Shown one piece after another: positions 6,254-11,718 of a stretch of DNA of 19,112 nucleotides. Numbering within the stretch: position 1 is the first letter of the stretch; every line of letters begins with the position of its first letter. A model generated the notes under the pieces. It was not told the origin of the DNA, made no database searches, and worked only from the letters and a program-made list of their open reading frames with translations. The DNA comes from CAZKTF01 sp964555565 (GTDB lineage Bacteria; Planctomycetota; JAJSAM01; JAKLKS01). The DNA lies in assembly GCA_964555565.1 (NCBI GenBank), contig CAZKTF010000044.1, positions 1-19,112 on the forward strand, written 5' to 3'. The translations under genes and the position numbers were made by a program.

Positions 6254-6562
6254 GCGGACTACAACGCCCAGCGCAATCTTCCCCATCCCAATCCGCTGAC
6301 TTCTGGCGGGTTGCGGCGTGTTGCATGCAACAGCCTGCAACATCGCCCGTAAGGGCATGGCCCCCTACTGGATGACGCCGAGCCGTCTCCTCGGAGGCGT
6401 CGCCGAGATCCGCTCCGCGGCGCGGCCGGCCGCAATCTCGCGCAGGGGCCCTTCAGTTTCGGAGCAGCCCCCTTGCAGCGGGCTTGCCGGGCTCCGTTCC
6501 AAGTGTGCCGTTGTGACGCCAAGTTACCCCGTGGAGAGACGCGCGGGGAGGGAGGGACTCTG
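6254..6562. other. 309-bp intergenic region ahead of the DUF3631 ATPase
   Basis: Besides the GTTGC dyad at 6310-6341, the stretch is GC-rich with short inverted repeats (for example around 6380-6400 and 6417-6432) and has no convincing coding frame. A frame leading into the ATPase opens at 6473, but its first 30 codons lack a ribosome binding site and look non-coding. A replication origin or control region is possible. Confidence 0.4.
6310..6341. promoter_or_regulatory. Four-part symmetric GTTGC dyad (candidate operator or iteron-type site)
   Basis: GTTGC at 6310-6314 and 6320-6324 is mirrored by GCAAC at 6327-6331 and 6337-6341 around a centre between 6325 and 6326. The inner half is the perfect 14-bp palindrome TGTTGCATGCAACA (6319-6332). 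Copies on each side are one helical turn (10 bp) apart, so four subunits could bind on one face of the DNA. It lies 57 bp after the HTH-protein stop codon and 222 bp ahead of the DUF3631 start codon. Confidence 0.6.
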
Positions 6563-7891
6563 ATGCCAGACGGGACCGCGCAGTCCGACCGTGAGCGGGA
6601 GGGTGTGAAGCCGGAGGGTGGGAAGCCCAGCCCGACGCTCCAAGGGCAGAAGATCGCGTTTGAGGATCCGGAGCCGTGGCCGGAACAGGTAGCCACGGCC
6701 GGGTTGCTGGAGGACCTGGAGCGGCTCTTCGGACGGTACCTCGTCTTACCGCCAGGGGCGGAGGTGGCGCTTCCGCTCTGGGTTCTTCACACTTGGACCC
6801 ACGATGTGGCCCGGAACTCGCCGCTTCTCTCGATCTCGTCGGATACGAAGCGATGCGGGAAGACCACGCTCCTTGAGGTCCTCGCAAGGGTGGTGCAGCG
6901 GCCCCTCCTCTGTGCGAACGTCACCCCGGCCGTCCTGTTTCGCTCGATCGAGAAGCACCGGCCGACGCTCCTTCTGGACGAGGCGGAGACCTACATCCAC
7001 GACCGGGAGGAACTCCGAGGGATCCTCAACTCATCGCACACCCGGGATACTGCCTATGTCATCAGGTGCGTAGGAGACCACTACGAGCCCCGGCGGTTCT
7101 CGACATGGACCCCGATCGCGTTCGGCTCCATCCACAAACTCCCGGACACGATCCAGGACCGCTCAATCCCGATCTTGATGCGCAGGAAGAAGCCGACAGA
7201 AAGGGCTGCGAAACTGCGTACCCGGGCGCTCCTCGGGGAGACCGGCGATCTCCGAAGACAGCTTGCCCGGTGGAGGAGGGATCACCTTCCGGATCTTGAG
7301 GATGCCGATCCTCCTATCCCCGAGAGGCTTGATGACCGGGCGGCCGACTCATGGGCTCCTCTCCTAGCGATCGCGGATCTGGCTGGGCCGGAGTGGGGTG
7401 AGAAGGCCCGCAGTGCCGCGGTTCTTCTCTCGGTCCCCAACGCGGATCCCCTGGAAGCCTACTCGGCCCGGTTTCTGAAGGCGATCCGGCAGGTGTTCGC
7501 GGATGCCCAGGTCGATCGCCTTCCCTCCCGGGACCTGTGCTCCCGGCTCTCCGAGTCCCCCGCCGCCCCCTGGTCATGGCCTCGTTTCCGCCCCTTGAAA
7601 CCCCAGAGGCTTGCCCTGCTCTTGCGCCCCTACGGGCTCCGGTCCAAGACAGTCCGACTCTCCGGAGACAGGACGGCGAAGGGCTACTTGCTGGAGGACA
7701 TTGACCGGGCCATCGCGGAGCACCTGGCCGCGCCCCCTCAGGGGACGGAACAAGCAGTCACACCGTCACAACTTGGAGAGGCGATCCCGGAGGGGCCCGC
7801 CCCTGCGCCGGTGGACGCGATACGGCCCGGGTCCGTGGACTCCCGGGTTTCCATTCCCGTCGCGGACAAGGACAGTGGGACCCGTGTCTAG
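6563..7891 (+). CDS. DUF3631-domain AAA+-type ATPase (candidate replication initiator/helicase)
   Basis: The ATG at 6563 is preceded by GGAGGG (6551-6556) and is chosen over an in-frame ATG at 6473. The 442-residue protein has a variant Walker A (SSDTKRCGKTT, 92-102), a Walker B (LLLDEAE, 136-142), a sensor-like stretch (GSIHKLPDTIQDRSI, 188-202) with R200 as candidate arginine finger, and the C-terminal DUF3631 region (about 210-382, with RLDDRAADSWAPLLAIADLAG and an end GYLLEDI). DUF3631 proteins are common in phages, prophages and integrated elements, usually next to primase or integrase genes, and are thought to work as replicative helicase or initiator proteins. That role is inferred here. 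No primase domain is fused, as it is in some relatives. The last 55 residues are low-complexity. The stop codon lies just before the excisionase gene. Confidence 0.88.
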   Translation: MPDGTAQSDREREGVKPEGGKPSPTLQGQKIAFEDPEPWPEQVATAGLLEDLERLFGRYLVLPPGAEVALPLWVLHTWTHDVARNSPLLSISSDTKRCGKTTLLEVLARVVQRPLLCANVTPAVLFRSIEKHRPTLLLDEAETYIHDREELRGILNSSHTRDTAYVIRCVGDHYEPRRFSTWTPIAFGSIHKLPDTIQDRSIPILMRRKKPTERAAKLRTRALLGETGDLRRQLARWRRDHLPDLEDADPPIPERLDDRAADSWAPLLAIADLAGPEWGEKARSAAVLLSVPNADPLEAYSARFLKAIRQVFADAQVDRLPSRDLCSRLSESPAAPWSWPRFRPLKPQRLALLLRPYGLRSKTVRLSGDRTAKGYLLEDIDRAIAEHLAAPPQGTEQAVTPSQLGEAIPEGPAPAPVDAIRPGSVDSRVSIPVADKDSGTRV

Positions 7892-7901
7892 CGCCGAGAG
7901 C

Positions 7902-8171
7902 ATGAGGGCACCCCTGTCCCGCCCGGCGGAGTGGCCCCCCGTCCTCCTCCCGGAGGAGGCGGCGGCCCTCCTCGGGGTTTCCCGGAGGGAGGTGCTGGAC
8001 ATGGCCCGGGACCGGAGGCTCCCCGCGGTGGTCCTCGGCCGCAAGACGGTGCGGTTCCTGCGGGACTCCGTGATCGCCCACCTCGCCCGGCTGGAACGTG
8101 CCGCCTTGACCGATGGCGAAGTCCTGGGCAGTTCGAGAAGGCGCCGGTTTGACAAGGATTGTTCTGTGTGA
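7902..8171 (+). CDS. Excisionase-type HTH DNA-binding protein
   Basis: This 89-residue protein has a MerR/excisionase-like winged helix: LLPEEAAALLGVSRREVLDMARDRRLPAVVLGRKTVRFLRDSVIAHLARLE (about 15-65), with VSRREVLDMARDRRLP as recognition helix and wing. The ATG at 7902 is chosen, 10 bp after the ATPase stop. An in-frame GTG at 7884 would overlap that gene and is also possible. In integrative elements such proteins bend attachment-site DNA and steer the integrase towards excision, often also repressing integrase expression. Its position two genes ahead of the integrase fits that role. The promoter for the downstream pair lies inside its last codons. Confidence 0.8.
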   Translation: MRAPLSRPAEWPPVLLPEEAAALLGVSRREVLDMARDRRLPAVVLGRKTVRFLRDSVIAHLARLERAALTDGEVLGSSRRRRFDKDCSV

Positions 8172-8177
8172 TACAAA
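8149..8177 (+). promoter_or_regulatory. Sigma70-like promoter for a leaderless HTH-integrase transcript
   Basis: A perfect TTGACA (8149-8154) and TACAAA (8172-8177) are 17 bp apart at the very end of the excisionase gene. Transcription would start about seven bases after the -10 box, at or next to the ATG at 8184, so the message would have no leader. No ribosome binding site precedes that ATG, which agrees with leaderless translation. Confidence 0.65.
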
Positions 8178-8183
8178 TAGGGC

Positions 8184-8438
8184 ATGGGCAGCAAGCCGAG
8201 AGGACGGCCGAGGGTGAAGAAGGGGCGGCGCGGAGCGTTCGCGGAGAGGCTCCGGGCCGCCCGTCTCGCACTCGGGCTGAGCCAGGAGGAGGCCGCGACA
8301 GCGTTGCACTCCTCCCGTCCATCGGTCGCCCGATGGGAGTGCGGTTACGCCGAGCCGAGGGGCCCGGCCCGTGCCTTTGTCGAAGCGTGGATCGCGGAGG
8401 CTCTCCGGAAGGGGGATCGCCATGGCGAAGAACCGTAG
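8184..8438 (+). CDS. Small XRE-family HTH protein
   Basis: The 84-residue product starts with a basic tail (MGSKPRGRPRVKKGRRG) followed by a compact XRE helix-turn-helix: FAERLRAARLALGLSQEEAATALHSSRPSVARWECG (19-54). SQEEAATAL is helix 2 and SRPSVARWE is the recognition helix. It differs from the regulator at 3507 and lies in the recombination module, so it may control integrase expression or act as a directionality partner. The start codon lies immediately behind the TTGACA/TACAAA promoter without a ribosome binding site. The stop codon overlaps the start of the integrase by 17 bp, so the two are translationally linked. Confidence 0.8.
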   Translation: MGSKPRGRPRVKKGRRGAFAERLRAARLALGLSQEEAATALHSSRPSVARWECGYAEPRGPARAFVEAWIAEALRKGDRHGEEP

Positions 8439-9522
8439 GCGCGAGTTCGGGAGCGTGGTCCAGCGGGGCGGGTCCTTCGTGGCCCGGTGGACGGATCGCG
8501 ACGGGAGGCGGCGGGACAAGCGTTTCCCCTCGCGGTCGCTCGCGGAGCGGCACCTTGGGCTCAAGGGGGAGGAGTTTCTCAAGGCGGAGTACCTCGGGGT
8601 GGAGCCCGTCGAGAGCGTGACCTTCGACGCCCTCCTCGACAGGTACGGGATGATCTTCAACGGACTCAAGAGCCCGACCGTCCTCATCCGGGAGGAGGCG
8701 TTCCTCCGGTCCAAGGCCCTTCCGTACTTCAAGGGCCGCGCGGTGGGGGGGATCCGGCGTGGGGATGTAGAGCGGTTCCTCAGCCTGCGGGCGGAGAAGG
8801 ACGGGGCGGGACCGGCAACCCGGAACAGGACGCTCTCCATGCTCTCCTCCCTGTCCAAGCGGGCTGTCCGACTCGGGCACGCGAGAGAGAACCCCTGCGC
8901 CGGGATCCAGCGAGCGCGCGAGACGGTCCGAGAGCCCCTGTTCCTCGCCCTCGCGGATCAGGACCGGGTGATTGCCGAGTGCCCCGTTCCTCTCCGTTGG
9001 GCCGTCGCGGTCCTCCTCGATACGGGACTCAGGACGGGGGAACTGCTCCGGCTCGCCTGGGCGGACTACGACCCGGCCCGTGGGACCCTCACGGTCCGCG
9101 TCTCCAAGAACCGGACCCCGCGGACGGTCCCCGTGACGACCCGCGGCCGTGCGGCCCTCGACGCCCACCGGGCCGGGTCCGCGAACGCGGGGGGCCCCGC
9201 CGCCCTCATCTTCGCGTCCCTCGCGGGCTACCGGCCCTCGGGAGAGCCCCGGTTCACGGGTGAAGCGTTCGAAGCTTGGAAGAAGGCACGGAGGAGGGCC
9301 AAGTGCCCGGGGCTTCGGATCCACGATCTGCGGCACTCATTCGCCGCGACGGCCGCGCGAGCGGGGGTCCCTATCTCCGACCTACAGCGACTCCTCGGGC
9401 ACAAGACGATGGCGATGACGATGCGGTACGCGGGGCACGCTCCCGCGAACGCGGCGGACCTTGCTCGCGAGAGGTTGGAGATCCTCTTCCGGACTGCGGC
9501 ACGCGTGGCCGAGGCGAAGTAG
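8422..9522 (+). CDS. int: Tyrosine site-specific integrase
   Basis: This 366-residue phage-type tyrosine recombinase would carry out integration and excision at the tRNA-Ser att site. The N-terminal arm-binding region (about 1-60: FGSVVQRGGSFVARWTDRDGRR, then an Ala/Glu/Arg helix) is the three-stranded fold used to bind arm sites. A SAM-like core-binding domain spans about 66-165. The catalytic domain (about 172-360) has all active residues: R204 (TGLRTGELL), K229 (VSKNRTPR), H301 and R304 (HDLRHSF), H327 (LLGHKT) and nucleophile Y336 (MRYAGH). The ATG at 8422 behind AAGGGGGA is chosen; an earlier in-frame ATG at 8371 lies inside the HTH gene. The gene points at attR, 800 bp away. Confidence 0.96.
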   Translation: MAKNRRREFGSVVQRGGSFVARWTDRDGRRRDKRFPSRSLAERHLGLKGEEFLKAEYLGVEPVESVTFDALLDRYGMIFNGLKSPTVLIREEAFLRSKALPYFKGRAVGGIRRGDVERFLSLRAEKDGAGPATRNRTLSMLSSLSKRAVRLGHARENPCAGIQRARETVREPLFLALADQDRVIAECPVPLRWAVAVLLDTGLRTGELLRLAWADYDPARGTLTVRVSKNRTPRTVPVTTRGRAALDAHRAGSANAGGPAALIFASLAGYRPSGEPRFTGEAFEAWKKARRRAKCPGLRIHDLRHSFAATAARAGVPISDLQRLLGHKTMAMTMRYAGHAPANAADLARERLEILFRTAARVAEAK

Positions 9523-9541
9523 CCGACACCAGCCCCCGCTT

Positions 9542-10144
9542 CTAGAGGTGAATCCACGACCGAAGCGTGGCCTGCTCGGTCGCGCTCATGGAGTTGGTGT
9601 CCTTGATGATCGTGTCCATGAGCTTGGTGGTGGCCTCGACCTTGGCTCTGAGTTCGGGGGGGGCACCGGCCAATGCTCCCCACACCTTGTTGGCGTCAGC
9701 CTCCATCTGGATCCGGAACGCGAACAGGTTGGTCACGAGTTCGCGCTCGGATCTCGCGGCGCTCGCCCTGACTTCTGCTTGGAGGAGATCCCTCTGGGCC
9801 TCCATCGCCTTTCGCTGGCCAGCTAGCTCCCCACGCGTGTCTGCCAGTTCCTGCCGCTGTAGTCGAAGATCCTCCCTGGCGAGGAGGAGTTGCTTTCGCT
9901 GCATCAGCAGAGCACCGAAGAACAGGGCCGCTGATGCGAGTGTGGACGCCACTCCTAGCGTCCCAGCCAGCACGCTGCCACGGGCCGCGGACATCTCCGG
10001 GTGGAAACGGTCCCAGATGCGCGCGTCGAAGCAGAACCCGAGAACGAGCAAGCCTATCGCCGCCGCACTAGCGGCGATGAGGGTTCCCATACCGTCCCTG
10101 CCGCCGTTGTCCCCAGGGCCTCGGTCTTGTTCTGCGCTGCTCAT
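9542..10144 (-). CDS. Two-TM coiled-coil membrane protein (element cargo)
   Basis: The ATG at 10144 has AAGGGGGA five bases upstream. The 200-residue product has a hydrophilic N-terminus and two membrane segments (about 20-38 and 57-81). A long coiled coil follows (about 82-130, QRKQLLLAREDLRLQRQELADTRGELAGQR), then a helical cytoplasmic end with NLFAFRIQMEADANKVW (139-155). This layout is shared by several families of membrane proteins linked to mobile elements, including proteins proposed to act in phage exclusion or abortive infection, but no diagnostic motif is present and no family can be named. It converges on the integrase with 19 bp between stop codons and lies at the right end of the element, a common place for cargo. 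It is encoded on the opposite strand, so it is probably expressed independently. Confidence 0.6.
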   Translation of the reverse strand: MSSAEQDRGPGDNGGRDGMGTLIAASAAAIGLLVLGFCFDARIWDRFHPEMSAARGSVLAGTLGVASTLASAALFFGALLMQRKQLLLAREDLRLQRQELADTRGELAGQRKAMEAQRDLLQAEVRASAARSERELVTNLFAFRIQMEADANKVWGALAGAPPELRAKVEATTKLMDTIIKDTNSMSATEQATLRSWIHL

Positions 10145-10321
10145 GTTGTCCCCCTTCGCTAGAGAGACGCCCTATCCCAAGTTCACTAGACACGAGGCTA
10201 CCGAGACCGCCCACGATCTCGCCCACGATCTCGGCTCCGCCATCCCACCGGACCCCGCCGCCATCCCGCGGCATTCCTCGGGATTGCGCCGACCCGCTAG
10301 GCCCTCCGAGGGGGGCCGAGT
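10145..10321. other. Right end of the element, no gene seen
   Basis: Between the membrane-protein start codon and attR there is no supported gene. The region holds the right arm repeats (10209-10231) and would carry the promoter of the minus-strand membrane gene. No clear promoter boxes stand out. The gap continues past attR to the end of the HNH gene at 10468 (10382-10467, chromosomal, nothing recognised). Confidence 0.45.
10209..10231 (+). repeat. Right arm-type repeat pair (GCCCACGATCT x2)
   Basis: GCCCACGATCT is present at 10209-10219 and 10221-10231 with a 12-bp period, in the same orientation as the pair at 2698-2720. The pair ends 90 bp before attR. Each copy is preceded by C here and by T at the left end, so the 11-mer is the conserved unit. 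Confidence 0.75.
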
Positions 10322-10381
10322 GTTTCGAAAACCGGTGTGCCCGCAAGGGCACCTGGGGTTCAAATCCCTACCCCTCCGCCA
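10322..10381 (+). repeat. attR: 60-bp direct repeat, copy 2 (tRNA-Ser 3' remnant)
   Basis: This is an exact copy of tRNA bases 2576-2635, from the 5' anticodon stem to CCA. The D arm and 5' acceptor strand are missing, so it cannot fold into a tRNA. It marks the right junction with the chromosome. Confidence 0.95.
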
Positions 10382-10467
10382 TGCGTCGCGACGGGTGGCC
10401 TGGAGGCAGGGGCCCTTCGCCCCGGGAGGGGGGACTCGCGAACACACTCCGGACCGGGACGGCGTCC

Positions 10468-11412
10468 TCAGCCGTCCGGGGGACGGGGCGCGAGGAGGGG
10501 GCCGTCGAAGAGCATCCCCCAGCGGTTGGTGAAGTGCGCCTTGCCCTCGGACACGTGCACCCGGAGCACGCCGCCGTCCATCGCGCGGTGGTGGGTCCCG
10601 CAGAGGAACAGGAGGTTGTGCGCCTCGCGGCTCCCCCCGAGGCGGTGGGGGAAGATGTGGGCGAACTCGAGCCAGGTGTCGAAGGAGCACCGGGGGAACT
10701 CGCAGCGGTCCCGGGCCCGCGCGCGGACGGCGCGCCGGACCTCGGCGGGGATGGTGCGCTCTCCCGGGATCTCCTCCGTGTCGGCGAGGCGGCGTCGGCG
10801 GGCCTCGACGCGCATCGGGTCCTCGCGATCGAGGTAGTACTCCGCAAGGACCTCGATGGCCTCCCCCCGGCTGACCCGCCGCTCGGCCTTGCGCGAGAGG
10901 ATCTTCCGCGCCCGGCGGAAGGAGGCGACCCCGTCCTGCGAGACCCAGCCGCCGATCTTCTCGACGGGCTCGCCGCGCAGGGCCTCCTCGCAGCGGCGGT
11001 TGACCCGGCGCTGGAAGTCGGCGGTGGATTCCTGTTCGGCCCAGGCGAGCCACGTGTCGTCCGGACGGGTCGCCCCCTCGATCTCGAGGAGACGGGCCAG
11101 CGAGGCGGCCTTGTCGGGGTTGAGCCTCCCGTCCAGCAGGCGCTCCTCTGCGCCGGGCCACCCGGGCACGCCGGGCCACCCGTCGAGGGCCCCGGCGAGG
11201 GAGAGGAGGCGGCGTCCCTCGTCGGCGGACAGGCCCAGGGACTCGGCAAGGTCTCCGGGGTTGGAGAACCCGAGGGCGTCGAGGCCCCCGATCCGGAGGA
11301 CGCGCCAGAGGTCCCGCGCGTCCAGGAGGGCGAGGCGGATGCGCTCGGGGCGGCGCGCGCGGATGGCCTCGAGGAGGCGCTCGGCGGGGTGGACGGCACA
11401 CGCGGTCTCCAT
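10468..11412 (-). CDS. HNH endonuclease-domain protein
   Basis: The 314-residue product ends in an HNH nuclease domain (about 222-282). Cys237 and Cys242 (CEFPRC), AHIFPH (251-256), Asn266 (HNLLFL) and CGTHHR (271-276) supply the zinc knuckle and the His-Asn-His active site. The rest is helical and Arg/Glu-rich, like the DUF222-type HNH proteins of high-GC bacteria; residues 40-75 (GLDALGFSNPGDLAESLGL) could bind DNA. Such proteins are widespread, often multi-copy, and without an agreed role. It is a chromosomal gene just beyond attR. The ATG at 11412 has no ribosome binding site, and no other start is better. It is divergent from the lectin gene. Confidence 0.8.
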   Translation of the reverse strand: METACAVHPAERLLEAIRARRPERIRLALLDARDLWRVLRIGGLDALGFSNPGDLAESLGLSADEGRRLLSLAGALDGWPGVPGWPGAEERLLDGRLNPDKAASLARLLEIEGATRPDDTWLAWAEQESTADFQRRVNRRCEEALRGEPVEKIGGWVSQDGVASFRRARKILSRKAERRVSRGEAIEVLAEYYLDREDPMRVEARRRRLADTEEIPGERTIPAEVRRAVRARARDRCEFPRCSFDTWLEFAHIFPHRLGGSREAHNLLFLCGTHHRAMDGGVLRVHVSEGKAHFTNRWGMLFDGPLLAPRPPDG

Positions 11413-11718
11413 GACGAACGTAAGACTAACTTATTGGACCGACAAGGTCCCATGTTCCAAGCGAAGAAATGTGGATAACTCCATGAAAACGGACACCTCA
11501 CGGTAGAGGCCGCGCCCGGCCCGGATCCCCGCGGAGGTCTTCGTCCGGCCCCGGCAGCGGGCCTCCGCCCGCTGCCGGGGCCGGGAGGTCCGGGGCCGCC
11601 CGCCGCGCGATCCCGGGCCCGGGTCTTCCCATCCGGGGAGGCGAAGAATACGATCCTTCCGCGGGCCACGACGGCCTCAGGGCAGGAGCGCTCGCGTGCG
11701 CCCGCGAGGGAGGGTGCC
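11413..11718. other. 306-bp divergent intergenic region
   Basis: Located between the HNH and lectin genes. The HNH-proximal 90 bp are AT-richer and probably hold its promoter. The middle holds the 18-bp perfect hairpin at 11545-11584. The lectin gene has GGGAGGG at 11709. No small gene is supported. Confidence 0.5.
11545..11584. repeat. Perfect 18-bp inverted repeat with a CTCC loop
   Basis: Bases 11545-11562 pair exactly with 11567-11584 across the four-base loop CTCC. Nearly all pairs are G-C. No T-tract follows on either side. Both adjacent genes start, not end, here, so it is not an ordinary terminator. It could be a leader hairpin of the lectin gene, an attenuator or a small RNA stem. 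Confidence 0.75.

Larger units (their letters stand above)
2576..10381. mobile_element. Small integrative element in tRNA-Ser(CGA), satellite-like gene content
   Basis: The limits are set by the 60-bp perfect direct repeat at 2576-2635 and 10322-10381. The element carries a tyrosine integrase, an excisionase-type HTH, two XRE-type regulators, a DUF3631 ATPase, an HTH protein and three surface- or membrane-type cargo genes. No recognisable structural phage gene, terminase, relaxase or coupling protein is present, so autonomous transfer is unlikely from what is seen. Several genes (for example 3900-4100 and 5150-5400) have visibly more A/T third positions than the flanking chromosome, consistent with transfer from elsewhere. 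Integrase and attR lie together at the right end, away from the intact tRNA. Confidence 0.9.

Noticed and set aside
6473..6562. Earlier start for the DUF3631 gene
   Set aside because: The 30 extra codons have no ribosome binding site and no resemblance to the family, while ATG 6563 has GGAGGG at the right distance.
10322..10381. Second tRNA-Ser gene
   Set aside because: Only the 3' part from the anticodon stem onward is present. The 5' acceptor strand and D arm are missing, so it is the attR remnant.
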